A stretch of 44,823 bases of DNA from Planctomycetota bacterium (GTDB taxonomy: Bacteria > Planctomycetota > UBA1135 > UBA2386): positions 1 through 44,823 of the forward strand of contig JADZDL010000158.1 of assembly GCA_020851075.1 (NCBI GenBank), read 5' to 3'. Position 1 is the stretch's first letter. Each line of letters begins with the position of its first letter. Below, piece after piece: positions 8,144-17,159 of this stretch. The notes under the pieces are model-generated. The model was not told the origin of the DNA. It made no database searches and saw only the letters and a program-made list of their open reading frames with translations. The translations under genes were made by a program, and so were the position numbers.

Positions 8144-9001
8144 TCAGCGATCGCCGTGGTTCTGCAGGCGCTTGCGCACCTGGTCGGCCCAGCGACTGTT
8201 CGGGTCAAACGACAGGTAGGCCCGCCAATGCCGGCGCGCCCCTTGCAGGTCGCCAACTACCGCGAGCGCTTCGGCGAGGTTGAAGTGGGCGTCCGCATAG
8301 TGCGGCACGATCAGCAACGCCGACTGCAGCGCCTCGATCGCGCCCTGCCGATCGCCGAGTTCCCCGCGCACGATGCCCAGGTTGTTCCACGCTTCCGCAT
8401 ACTCCGGCGCGCGCGCCGTAGCCGCCGCAAACTGCGTCAGGGCTTCACTGCGACGCCGCAACGCATAGAGGCAATTGCCGAGATTGAAGTGCGCCTCCGC
8501 GCTGCCCCCGGGCAACGCGCTCTCATAGGCATGGGTCGCATCTTCGAGCCGGCCCGCGGCCTCCGCGTCGACGCCGATCACGAACCAGTCTTGCGGCGAA
8601 CGGATCGCGAGCGCGTCCTTGCGGGTCGCCTGTGCGGCCGCGAAGTCGAACAACAACTGGCCGCCGGGTTCGACGAGTGCGCCTTCGGGCGTGCGCACCA
8701 GGACACGCCGCTGACCGATACTCGCCAGCAGCCCGGCCAGCGCGGCGTCGGGATCAGGCACGACGGTGCGCGCAAGTTGCCAGGCCCGCGCAATGCGTGG
8801 CGCCGACCAGCCCGCGCGCCAGAGTTGGGCCAACGTGCGCGCCACGCCGACCGCCCGGAACGAATACTTGTGCACGGTGCCGCGTTCGGGACGTAGCAGC
8901 TCCTTGTCGATCCAGCGCTTCACGACGGCGATCGGCAAGCCGCAGAACTCGGCGAGCTCTTCCGGCGAGAACAGGCGGTCCGAGCCCGGCGCGCCACTCA
9001 C
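8144..9001 (-). CDS. MerR-type HTH protein with C-terminal TPR repeats
   Basis: 285 residues from a GTG at 8999-9001, preceded by AGGAGG with 6-7 bp spacing. The GTGA overlap with the ligase stop fixes this start. Residues 9-75 resemble a MerR winged helix: LFSPEELAEFCGLPIAVVKR, then LARTLAQLWRAGW-like helices. The C-terminal half has about three TPR repeats, such as AEAHFNLGNCLYALRRRSEA and AEAWNNLGIVRGELGDRQGA. It lacks the effector domain usual in MerR regulators. Being the last gene of the Ku-ligase operon, it could regulate NHEJ genes or act as a scaffold through the TPRs. Both roles are inferred from position only. Confidence 0.85.
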   Translation of the reverse strand: MSGAPGSDRLFSPEELAEFCGLPIAVVKRWIDKELLRPERGTVHKYSFRAVGVARTLAQLWRAGWSAPRIARAWQLARTVVPDPDAALAGLLASIGQRRVLVRTPEGALVEPGGQLLFDFAAAQATRKDALAIRSPQDWFVIGVDAEAAGRLEDATHAYESALPGGSAEAHFNLGNCLYALRRRSEALTQFAAATARAPEYAEAWNNLGIVRGELGDRQGAIEALQSALLIVPHYADAHFNLAEALAVVGDLQGARRHWRAYLSFDPNSRWADQVRKRLQNHGDR

Positions 9002-9924
9002 GAGCCACCTCCTTGCCGCACGAGGCCCTGGAACACCGGCGCGCGCAGGTTGCCGTTCACGGTTCGTTCGAGGAACCCGACCGTGCAGAACAAGCCCGGC
9101 AGCACCCACCGCCCGGTCATGCCCGGATCGATGAGCGGTCGGTCCGTGCGGCGCGCGAACAACAACTGCCGCAGTTCGCCCTTATCGGCCTCCGCGAGCC
9201 CCGAACCGACCTTGCCGACGCAGCGCAGTTCGCCATCGAAATCGGTGGCGATGATGAGCGACTTGAAGTCCCGTTCGCCATCGGGTTCGTAGCCGAGGAT
9301 CAGGCAGTGCACACTCTGCACGGGCTTGATCTTCTGCCACGCATCGGAACGTTCGCCGGGTCGATACGGTGCATCCAGGCGCTTGCCGACGATGCCTTCG
9401 AGACCGCGCTCGCGCACCGCGGCGAACAGCGAGAGCCCGTTGCCGACCACGCCTTCCGAGAGCATGCAGCGGGCATCGCCAACCGCGTGGACCAGGGCCG
9501 CGAGGCGTTCGCGACGATCGCGCAGCGGACGATCGAGCCAGGACTCGTGGTCCGCATACAGCAGGTCGAAGACGACGTAGACCACCGGCAACTTGCGCGC
9601 CGCGGCTTCGGCCCGCGCGGCCGTGCCATTCTCGCGCGAGAGCATCGCGCGGAAATCGGGGCGACCGTCGGCCTGCAGCACGACGAGTTCGCCGTCGAGC
9701 ACCGTTCCGGAGGGCAAACCGGCGAGGAACGAGAGCTCAGGATAGCGGCCGGCGAGATCACGGCGGCGACGCCCGTGCATACGGTGGCGACCACCTTCGA
9801 TGTAGGTGACGGCCCGCACCCCATCCCACTTGATCTCGAAGACGTGCTGCGGCGAATCAAACGGCTCGCCGATGCGTGCGAGCATCGGCTCGATATGCTC
9901 CGGTAATGGCGCCGCCGCAACCAC
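8998..9924 (-). CDS. ATP-dependent DNA ligase, stand-alone LigD-type
   Basis: 308 residues from GTG 9922-9924, starting 6 bp after the Ku stop. The catalytic motifs are complete: FEIKWDGVR with K32 as the AMP-accepting lysine, TVLDGELVVL (motif III), GLEGIVGKR (motif IV) and AWQKIKPVQ (motif V). An OB-fold follows, including LILGYEPDGERDFKSLI and RCVGKVGSG. The length matches a LIG domain of LigD or the small LigC class. It should seal nicks and ends held by Ku, and it replaces the degenerate ligase domain of the neighbouring LigD. Its stop overlaps the next gene's start (GTGA), so Ku, ligase and the MerR/TPR protein form one operon. Confidence 0.95.
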   Translation of the reverse strand: MVAAAPLPEHIEPMLARIGEPFDSPQHVFEIKWDGVRAVTYIEGGRHRMHGRRRRDLAGRYPELSFLAGLPSGTVLDGELVVLQADGRPDFRAMLSRENGTAARAEAAARKLPVVYVVFDLLYADHESWLDRPLRDRRERLAALVHAVGDARCMLSEGVVGNGLSLFAAVRERGLEGIVGKRLDAPYRPGERSDAWQKIKPVQSVHCLILGYEPDGERDFKSLIIATDFDGELRCVGKVGSGLAEADKGELRQLLFARRTDRPLIDPGMTGRWVLPGLFCTVGFLERTVNGNLRAPVFQGLVRQGGGS

Positions 9925-9930
9925 GGCGAA

Positions 9931-10872
9931 CTACTGGCCCTCGACCTTGCGCGGCCCCTTCTTGCGCCCCGAACTCGGCGCCAGCTTGCCTTCTGCAGCC
10001 GCGGGTGCATCCGCGACTGGTGCGGTGGGCGCGGCAGCGGCAGGCGGCGCGCCCGACCCGGTCCCCTGCCCCGTCACCATCCGCGCCTGCGCTTCGGCGA
10101 CGCTCTTCTTCAGCGCATCCATGAGGTTCAGGATCTTCGGCTCTTCGTGGTCCGGCGCCTGCACGACCTCCTGCCCCGCGACCTTGAGGTCGATGAGCTT
10201 CTTGAGCTTCGTCACGTACTGGTCCGAGTAGTTGTCGAGTTCGAAGTCGCTGACCTTCGAGGCGGCGATGAGCGTGTTGGTGAGCGCCACCTCTTCGGGC
10301 TTGAACGCGATCTCGTCGATCTCCTCTTCAAACTCGGACGCCTTGCGCACGCGCTGCGGGTAATGCAGCCCCGTCATCACGAGCATGCGCCCGAGTGGTC
10401 GCAGCACGACGAGTTGTTCGCGCCCTGACATCACGACCTGCGCAATCGCGATGACCTGATTCTCGACCATGCCCTTGTGCAACAGCGCGTAAGGGCGATC
10501 GCCGGCCACACCATCGGGCAACAGGTAGTGGTTCTTGCCTGCGAAGTAGATGCCGTCGATGGCATCCGCCGGAATGAACCCGTCGATGCTCACGGCGCGG
10601 TCCGTCTTCGTGCGCAGCTTGTCGAGTTCGTCGGGATCGACGACGACGTACTGGTCCTTGCCATGCTCATAGCCGCTGACGATGGCGTCGCTCTTGAGCT
10701 CGCCATGCTCGGGACAGACCTTCTGGTACTTGACGCGGCTATTGCAGCCCTTGTGCAGCTGATTGAGATGCACTTCGCCACTGGTCTCATTGGCGGTGAA
10801 CGCTTTCACCGGCACGGAGATCAGGCTGAGTTTGAGAAAGCCCTTCCAGGACGTGCGGGACGTTGCGGCCAT
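9931..10872 (-). CDS. ku: Bacterial Ku protein
   Basis: 313 residues from ATG 10870-10872, beginning MAATSRTSWKGFLKLSLISV, the usual start of bacterial Ku. A longer in-frame start would add about 256 residues that overlap the DUF72 gene and look like out-of-frame translation, so it is rejected. The core (about 8-200) has typical Ku signatures, including HLNQLHKGCNSRVKYQKVC, YVVVDPDELDKL and ALLHKGMVENQVIAIAQVV. The C-terminal 60 residues are Ala/Pro-rich and end in a basic tail, GRKKGPRK, as in Ku proteins whose tails help DNA binding and ligase recruitment. Ku homodimers ring broken DNA ends and recruit LigD and ligase. Confidence 0.96.
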   Translation of the reverse strand: MAATSRTSWKGFLKLSLISVPVKAFTANETSGEVHLNQLHKGCNSRVKYQKVCPEHGELKSDAIVSGYEHGKDQYVVVDPDELDKLRTKTDRAVSIDGFIPADAIDGIYFAGKNHYLLPDGVAGDRPYALLHKGMVENQVIAIAQVVMSGREQLVVLRPLGRMLVMTGLHYPQRVRKASEFEEEIDEIAFKPEEVALTNTLIAASKVSDFELDNYSDQYVTKLKKLIDLKVAGQEVVQAPDHEEPKILNLMDALKKSVAEAQARMVTGQGTGSGAPPAAAAPTAPVADAPAAAEGKLAPSSGRKKGPRKVEGQ

Positions 10873-10988
10873 GCGACGAGAGGTTGCGGCCCGCGGGAGC
10901 GAGCCTGGGAGCCGCGAAGGATACCACCCTCGGCCACCTTGTGTGCAGCCGCCGCGGCGAATGCCAGCCAGTGCCAGGGTCGCGGCCG

Positions 10989-11693
10989 CTACAGGTCCAG
11001 GAACCGCCGTGCCAACGCCGGCCCGGCACACGAGTCCTCGTGCTTGAAGAACACGAACGCCTCCGCCAGTCCCTTCTCGCGCAACCCATCCTGCCAACGC
11101 CGCAGATCGTCGTCGGTGTAGACCGCGCGGCGCAGCCGCAAGTAGGCCCAACTCGCCGTATCGGCGAGCACGGGTGGCGGTGCATCGTCCTTGTCGCTCA
11201 CGACGAGCGCGGCGTCGTGGTCGCGCAGCGCCTGCAGCGCGTCGGCTTCGAACCAACTGCCGTGCGCAAACTCGAAGGCCACCTTCACGCCCGGCTTCTG
11301 CAGCGCGAGGAAGTCCCGCAGCACCGCGGTGTCCTTCCTGACCCATTTCGGCACCTGGTAGAACACGCAGCCGAGCGCTTCGCCGAGCGGTTCGAGCACA
11401 GCAAACAACACGCCGAGCAGTTCCCCGCAATCGACGAGTTTCTGCGTCCAGGTGAGCCGCTGCGTCGCCTTCACTGCGAAGCGGAACGTCGGGGGCACCT
11501 GCGACTGCCACTTGGCGACCATCTTGGCCGAGGGCATGCGATAGAACGTGTTGTTGAGTTCGACCGCCGGCAAACGCTCGGCGTAGAACGGCAACATCGC
11601 GTCCTTCTTGAGGTCCGAGGGATAGAACGCGGGCCGCCACTCGTCGTAGCTGAACCCGCTCGTGCCAACGTGGAATCGGGTGCCGGTGGTCAT
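10989..11693 (-). CDS. DUF72 (YecE-like) family protein
   Basis: 234 residues from ATG 11691-11693, with the family's opening FHVGTSGFSYDEWRPAFYP and TIM-barrel-like spacing. Further DUF72 markers are ELNNTFYRMPS, FAVKATQRLTW and LRLRRAVYTDDDLRRW. The family is widespread and its biochemical function is not established. Some bacterial genomes place it near DNA repair genes. Here it starts 7 bp after the glycogen synthase/phosphorylase stop and is followed by Ku after 116 bp, so it joins the glycogen and NHEJ parts of the gene train. The start upstream of 11693 is rejected because it overlaps the preceding gene without support. Confidence 0.9.
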   Translation of the reverse strand: MTTGTRFHVGTSGFSYDEWRPAFYPSDLKKDAMLPFYAERLPAVELNNTFYRMPSAKMVAKWQSQVPPTFRFAVKATQRLTWTQKLVDCGELLGVLFAVLEPLGEALGCVFYQVPKWVRKDTAVLRDFLALQKPGVKVAFEFAHGSWFEADALQALRDHDAALVVSDKDDAPPPVLADTASWAYLRLRRAVYTDDDLRRWQDGLREKGLAEAFVFFKHEDSCAGPALARRFLDL

Positions 11694-11700
11694 GCCACCA

Positions 11701-14700
11701 TCATGCCCAAACCACGAGCCCGCGCACCTTCGCATCGTGCCCACCATGGCCGCGCACCCGCACGCGCATGCCGTGCTGGTACTGACCGGCCAGTTCGACC
11801 CGGAAGCCGCCGTCGAACGTCTGCACGGTGCCCTTCATGGCCCCGGAGGCCTGCAGGGGCACCACCACGGTCTCGTGGCCGTCGATCTGCTCACCGCGGC
11901 ACACGACGAGTTCGGCGACGACGTCGGACGGCAACAACGTGCCGAGGTCGACTTCGAGGTGCACGTCGAGGTGCTGACCCACCTTGAACTCCTGCAGTTC
12001 CACGGTGGTCGCCGCCGTGATGCGCAGCTTCTCGAAACCGGACTTGATGCGCAGGAACTCCTTCGCACGTTCGCGCGCCGGCATCTTCTTCTCCGCCTGC
12101 AGCGCAAAGTAGTGCTGGGCCAGCGGCTTGTAGGCATTCTGCAAGTAGTCGCTGACCATGCGGTCGGTGTTGAACACCGTCGGCACCGTCGCCAGGCAGT
12201 GCGCCATGCGCTCGACCCAGGACGTGGGCACCCCCTTGCCATTGCGCGAGAAGAACGTCGGTACGAGTTCTTCTTCGAGCAAGCGGTAGAGGGCCGTCGC
12301 ATCCGACTGGTTCTGCAACTCGTGGTTGCCGTAGACCTGCGATCCGCCGATCGTCCAGCCGTTGCCGCCGTCGGCGGCCTCCGGCCACCAACCGTCGGCG
12401 ATCGACAGGTTGAGCACCCCGTTCGCGGCCGCCTTCATGCCGGAAGTGCCACTGGCCTCTTCCATGCGCGTCGGCGTGTTCACCCAGACGTCGACGCCCT
12501 GCACGAGCGCGCGCGCGACGGCAATGTCATAGTCCTCGACGAAGATCACGCGCCCGATGAACTCGGGCGAACGCGCGATCTGTACGATCGACTTCAGGAT
12601 GTCCTGTCCGAGCTTGTCGCGCGGATGCGCCTTGCCCGAGACCAGCAAGCGCACGGGCCGATCGCTGCTCGACAGGATGCGGCGCAGGCGCTCGGGCTCG
12701 GTGAACAGCAGGTGGGCACGCTTGTACGGAGCGAACCGGCGCGCAAAACCGAGGTAGAGGGCCTTGTCGTCGAGCCCGGCGAGCGTCGCACTCAAGACCA
12801 CCGGGCTGTCACCGCGGGCGTGGAACGTTCGCGTCAGCACGTCGCGCACGACATCGAGCATCATGCACTTGTTGGAGTGATGCACGCGCCAGAGTTCGGC
12901 GGCATCGACCTTCTCGGCCTGCAGGAAGTCCGCGGGCCGCAACTGGCCGTCGTTGCCGCGCAACAGTCGCGCGATGCCATTCTGGGTCCAGGTCGCCAGG
13001 TGGATGCCGTTGGTGACCGAACCGACCGGCACCTCGCTCTGCAGCAGGCCCGGCCAGAACGCGTGCAGGAGCTTCTGCGAGGCCAGCCCGTGCAACTTGC
13101 TCACGCCGTTCACGAACCCGGCGAAGTTCATCGCCAGGTAGGTCATGTTGAACTCGTTGGTGCCACCACTGGCCTGGCCGAGCGCGAAGAAACGATCCCA
13201 CGGCAACCCCACCCACTCTTCGGCATCGCCGAAGTAGCGCCGCACGAGGTCCTCGCCAAACCGATCGTGCCCGGCGGGCACCGGCGTGTGCGTCGTGAAC
13301 AACGTCGTGGAAGCCACGTATTCGCGCGCGGCCTCAAAGGGCAGGCCTTCGCCGCGTACGAGCCGACTCGTGCGTTCGAGGGTCAAGAACGCGGCGTGGC
13401 CTTCGTTCATGTGGTAGACGGCCGGCCGCAGGCCCATCGCCCGCAACAGTCGCACACCACCGCGGCCGAGCACGATCTCCTGCTGGATGCGTGTCTCCTG
13501 ATCGCCGCCGTAGAGGTTGCGCGTGATATCGCGGTCCTCGGGGCGATTCTGCGCGCAATTCGCATCGAGCAGGTAGAGCGTCACGCGGCCGACCATCGCC
13601 TTCCACGCGCGCAGGGTGAGTTCGCGGCCTGGCAGCGGCACCGAGACCTCGAGTGGCCGCCCATCCTGCGTGCGCACCATCTCGACCGCCATCTGGCGCG
13701 GGCGATTCTCCTTGTCCGCAGCGACCTGCTGGCCGTCGCTCGACAGCTGCTGGCTCATGTAGCCAAACCGATAGAACAGACCGACGCCGACCAACGGCAC
13801 GGCCAGATCGCTCGCCGACTTCAAGTGGTCGCCGGCGAGGATGCCAAGGCCACCGCTGTAGATGGGCAGCGAGTGATGCACGCCGAATTCCGCCGAGAAA
13901 TAGGCGATCGGGTTCTGTTGCGACAAGACCGGGCCTTGGCTATCCGCAGCCCCACTGCCATCCGCAGCCACGGGCATGGTCTGTTGACCAAGCGCCATGT
14001 AGTCGTCGAAGCGTTTGCAGACATCCTGCAAGCGGCGCAGGTAGTCCTTGTCCTTGGCCTTCTGTTCGAGTGCTTCGAGGCCGACACTCTGCAGGAAGGC
14101 CACCGGGTTCTCATTCAAGCGGCGGAAACCCGGCGCCAGTTCCTCAAACAGGCCGCGCACCCCGGCATTCCAGACCCACCAGAAGTTGCGCGCGAGGCGC
14201 TCCAGTCCGCGCAGGCTCTGCGGCAACGTCGCCGAAGCTTCAAAAGCTGACAACCGCGGCGTCGTGCCCGAACCAGGCGACGGCAGCGAACGGCGCGGCA
14301 GTCGGAACTGCACCACGCCGCCCGTGCTGCGCAGCTGCACCGCGCTGATCGCCTGCTTGTAGGCGAGGTCGTAGTTGGCAAACAGGTCCTTCCACGCCGT
14401 GCGCCCAGCGGCGGCGCGGCAACGGGCCCGCGTCTCGTCGGTATTGCCGCGCGAATCGAGGAAGCCCTCGATCGCGTCCACCGTCGAGGTGATCACGTCC
14501 TTGTAGGGGATGCGTTCGCGCTTCAGCACCGTGATGCCGTCCTGCGGCCCCAAACCGGCGCCAACGGCCCAGCGGCCGAAACCGGCAAGGTCCGTCGTGA
14601 TCGTCGGAATGCCAACGGCGAGCGCTTCCTGCGGGGTATAGCCCCACGGCTCGTAGTAGGACGGGTAGGCGCCGAGGTCCATCGCGGCCAGCACGGCTTC

Positions 14701-15957
14701 GTATTCGCGGCCGAACAAACCGTCGTCGGGGCGCAGGTAGATCGGCACCTGCACGACCTTCATGCGGCTGCCGAGGCGGTTATTGAGGCCCAGACGTTTG
14801 CAGTGCGCGTGTACGGGATCGCGCTCTTCGTCGAAGAGGTTGTGCGTGCAGAGGCCAATCGGGCCGTTCTGCGCGGCCCCCGCGAGCCGTTCGAGCAGTT
14901 CGCCGCGCGCGCCCGAATTGCCCGCCGGCACCAGCAGGAACGCCACCAGGCGCTTGCCCTTGGTGCCCTCCATCTGCGCCATCGCGTCGAGCAGCAGTTC
15001 GATGCCCTTGTTGTGGAACTCGTAGCGGCCGGCCAGCGCGACAAACGCCGCGTCGGACACATCCTCCCCAAGCACGGCCTTGGCGACCTTGGCGAGGTCC
15101 GCGCGCGTCTTGTTCCGATCGCCGGCAGCCAGTTCGTCGACGACCGAGAGGTCGATGCCATTAGGCACCAACGGCGACGCGCGGCGCTGGTGCAGCAACT
15201 CCGCTTCGGCCGCAGTGATCGCCGAGACCGTCGTGAACACATCGGCCTTGCGCGCACAGACTCCTTCGAGCGAGTGTTTGGCCTGCACGCCGTGCTGGCG
15301 TGCCAGTTCTTCCACGGTCTTGCCGCCAAGGCCCTTGTCGCCCGCATTCGGATCGGGCGTGATGCCGAGCGAAGCCAGCGCGCGACCGAGCATCGTCGCA
15401 TGCGTCGTAAACACCGTGCCGATGCTCGGAATGCGCTCCTGCAGGTAGAGCAGCGACGCGCCGGTCATCCATTCGTGCGCCTGCACGACGGCGCGACGAT
15501 GGAACGGCGCGAGGAACTCCTCCCACCAGCGTTCGATGACCATGCCCGCGGCGATCGAGAACAACACGGGCTCGACGTAGTCCCAGTAGCCGGCGATCGA
15601 GTCGACCTTGTGGCGTTCCCAGAGGCCCGACAGGATGCCGTTCTTCTGTTCGTAGAGGCCAGAGAACCCGATCAGGATGCAGCGCGGGCGGCCCGGAATA
15701 CGCCACCGCCCGATGCGGATCGGCACGCCGAGCTGGCGGCACGATTGGATGAAGTCCTCGTAGCCGGGCTCTTCATCAAACGGCGGTTGCACACCCGTGC
15801 CACCGAGCAGCTGCGGGCCGATCGTGATGTAGTCGTCGCCGAAGCGCTCGACTGCGGTCACGGCCTTGCTCGTGAGCACCGTATGGATGCCCCCGACCTT
15901 GTTGCAGACTTCCCAGCTGATTTCGAACAGTTGGAACGGGCGCTCCGGCATGATCAC
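11701..15957 (-). CDS. Glycogen synthase (GT3) - glucan phosphorylase (GT35) fusion
   Basis: 1418 residues from GTG 15955-15957, which overlaps the GH57 stop as GTGA; ATG at 15949-15951 is the alternative. Residues 1-545 are a eukaryote-type GT3 glycogen synthase. It begins LFEISWEVCNKVGGIHTVLT and has HEWMTGA, FTTHATMLGRAL and YPSYYEPWGYTPQEALAVGI, with E436 and E444 of the E-x7-E motif. After a Ser/Pro linker, residues 570-1300 are a short-type alpha-glucan phosphorylase: AYFSAEFGVHHSLPIYSGG, FARRFAPYKRAHLL and the PLP site EEASGTSGMKAAANG (K1175). A final 110-residue beta-rich tail is unassigned. One chain can therefore both extend alpha-1,4-glucan and release glucose-1-phosphate. GT3 enzymes classically use UDP-glucose, yet the linked gene glgC makes ADP-glucose. 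Confidence 0.94.
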   Translation of the reverse strand: MIMPERPFQLFEISWEVCNKVGGIHTVLTSKAVTAVERFGDDYITIGPQLLGGTGVQPPFDEEPGYEDFIQSCRQLGVPIRIGRWRIPGRPRCILIGFSGLYEQKNGILSGLWERHKVDSIAGYWDYVEPVLFSIAAGMVIERWWEEFLAPFHRRAVVQAHEWMTGASLLYLQERIPSIGTVFTTHATMLGRALASLGITPDPNAGDKGLGGKTVEELARQHGVQAKHSLEGVCARKADVFTTVSAITAAEAELLHQRRASPLVPNGIDLSVVDELAAGDRNKTRADLAKVAKAVLGEDVSDAAFVALAGRYEFHNKGIELLLDAMAQMEGTKGKRLVAFLLVPAGNSGARGELLERLAGAAQNGPIGLCTHNLFDEERDPVHAHCKRLGLNNRLGSRMKVVQVPIYLRPDDGLFGREYEAVLAAMDLGAYPSYYEPWGYTPQEALAVGIPTITTDLAGFGRWAVGAGLGPQDGITVLKRERIPYKDVITSTVDAIEGFLDSRGNTDETRARCRAAAGRTAWKDLFANYDLAYKQAISAVQLRSTGGVVQFRLPRRSLPSPGSGTTPRLSAFEASATLPQSLRGLERLARNFWWVWNAGVRGLFEELAPGFRRLNENPVAFLQSVGLEALEQKAKDKDYLRRLQDVCKRFDDYMALGQQTMPVAADGSGAADSQGPVLSQQNPIAYFSAEFGVHHSLPIYSGGLGILAGDHLKSASDLAVPLVGVGLFYRFGYMSQQLSSDGQQVAADKENRPRQMAVEMVRTQDGRPLEVSVPLPGRELTLRAWKAMVGRVTLYLLDANCAQNRPEDRDITRNLYGGDQETRIQQEIVLGRGGVRLLRAMGLRPAVYHMNEGHAAFLTLERTSRLVRGEGLPFEAAREYVASTTLFTTHTPVPAGHDRFGEDLVRRYFGDAEEWVGLPWDRFFALGQASGGTNEFNMTYLAMNFAGFVNGVSKLHGLASQKLLHAFWPGLLQSEVPVGSVTNGIHLATWTQNGIARLLRGNDGQLRPADFLQAEKVDAAELWRVHHSNKCMMLDVVRDVLTRTFHARGDSPVVLSATLAGLDDKALYLGFARRFAPYKRAHLLFTEPERLRRILSSSDRPVRLLVSGKAHPRDKLGQDILKSIVQIARSPEFIGRVIFVEDYDIAVARALVQGVDVWVNTPTRMEEASGTSGMKAAANGVLNLSIADGWWPEAADGGNGWTIGGSQVYGNHELQNQSDATALYRLLEEELVPTFFSRNGKGVPTSWVERMAHCLATVPTVFNTDRMVSDYLQNAYKPLAQHYFALQAEKKMPARERAKEFLRIKSGFEKLRITAATTVELQEFKVGQHLDVHLEVDLGTLLPSDVVAELVVCRGEQIDGHETVVVPLQASGAMKGTVQTFDGGFRVELAGQYQHGMRVRVRGHGGHDAKVRGLVVWA

Positions 15958-17159
15958 TTCTCGAGCTTCTCACAGGCCTTGGTCACTTGCGTACGCAGGT
16001 GATCCAACGCGGTCATCAAGGTCACGAACGCCGCGTGCGGCGATTCGTAGGGACTGAAATAGTCGTGCACTTCCGCGTCGCTATGGTGCTTCGTCGCGAC
16101 GTAGTACACATGGTCTGAGGTGGTGAACTTCCGCCATGCGGCGAGCAGTTCGGGGCGCTGCTTCTGGACCTTCATCACCTCGTCGCGCAGCGCGTAGATC
16201 GCGCGCTGGGCTTCGAGTTGCATCGGGTTGCCGAGCCAGGCCGAGAGGTTGCGCTCGACGTCGGCCCAGGACACGGGCAGTGGAATGTCGAGTTCGCTGA
16301 TGGCTTCCCGTTCGGCGGCGACCTGCGCTGGGGTGCGAAAACGAAAGCTCGGATCCTGCAGCACCTGCAGCGGCAGGTGACGCATGAACTCGAGGATGCC
16401 GGTCTGCTCCCCCTGATGCTCGCCGAAGGTCTCGTAGTCCATGAACAGGCCAACAAACTGTGCAGGCGGCGGCACGTCGTGCAGCCAGCCGGCATAGGTA
16501 TCGGCAAACAGGGGGAACGAAGGCCACTTCGGGTTTGAGAATCGAAACGCGATGTCGTCGGACAGAGAGTAGCTGCGCAGCAGCAACTTGAGCCGGGAGC
16601 AACCCTTCGGCCGGTACGGCACCTGTGGACTGCGCCAGTCGAGCAACCGATCCGCGCCTTCCCCCAGCATGCACTCGAAGCCGAGTTCTTCGACCTTCTT
16701 GCAGATCGTGTTGTCGAGGATCAGCTCGGTGTCGCGGAACGTCGACGGCGCGCCAAATAGATCGGTGATCGTCGTGCGCTGGGTCTCGACCTGGGCCGCA
16801 AACTCGTCGAGATTCGCGACAGCCGCGAGGCTGTGATGACTCGTCTCGCACAGGAACTCGACATTGCCGGTGTCGGCGAGCGCCACGAAACTGTCGAGCG
16901 CCGCGGGGGCCCAATCGCGCAGCTGTTGGATCACCGTTCCCGACAGCGAGAACGCGCAGCGAAACTGGCCATCGGTGCGCTCGATGGCTTCGAGCAGCAC
17001 CTGGTTCATCGGCAGGTAACAGCGCTGCGCAACCCGCTCGGCGACGAGGCGATTGAGCGGCTCATCCCAGTAGTCGAGCTTCTTGATGCGGTCCGCGGGT
17101 TTCCACTTGCGCAGGCGGTACGGCTGGTGGACCTGGAAGTAGAAGACGACGTCAATCAC
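15954..17159 (-). CDS. GH57 family alpha-amylase-like enzyme
   Basis: 401 residues from GTG 17157-17159, overlapping the debranching enzyme stop as GTGA. Family GH57 is recognised by the opening YFQVHQPYRL, the nucleophile motif FRDTELIL (E145) and the acid/base motif FMDYETFGEHQ (D241). No signal peptide is present, so it acts in the cytoplasm on glycogen or maltodextrins. At about 400 residues it matches the short GH57 amylases that accompany GT-type glycogen genes in Bacteroidetes-like clusters. GH57 also contains branching enzymes, which are usually longer. Because no GlgB is present in the window, a branching role cannot be excluded, though hydrolase or transferase is the safer call. Confidence 0.92.
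   Translation of the reverse strand: MIDVVFYFQVHQPYRLRKWKPADRIKKLDYWDEPLNRLVAERVAQRCYLPMNQVLLEAIERTDGQFRCAFSLSGTVIQQLRDWAPAALDSFVALADTGNVEFLCETSHHSLAAVANLDEFAAQVETQRTTITDLFGAPSTFRDTELILDNTICKKVEELGFECMLGEGADRLLDWRSPQVPYRPKGCSRLKLLLRSYSLSDDIAFRFSNPKWPSFPLFADTYAGWLHDVPPPAQFVGLFMDYETFGEHQGEQTGILEFMRHLPLQVLQDPSFRFRTPAQVAAEREAISELDIPLPVSWADVERNLSAWLGNPMQLEAQRAIYALRDEVMKVQKQRPELLAAWRKFTTSDHVYYVATKHHSDAEVHDYFSPYESPHAAFVTLMTALDHLRTQVTKACEKLEK

Noticed and set aside
9931..11640. A 569-codon ORF extending Ku upstream
   Set aside because: The extra 256 codons overlap DUF72 out of frame. The Ku pattern begins at MAATSRTSWKG.
11662..14250. Plus-strand ORF of 862 codons opposite the glycogen synthase/phosphorylase fusion
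   Set aside because: Antisense shadow with His/Arg/Glu-rich composition. The minus strand carries unmistakable catalytic motifs.
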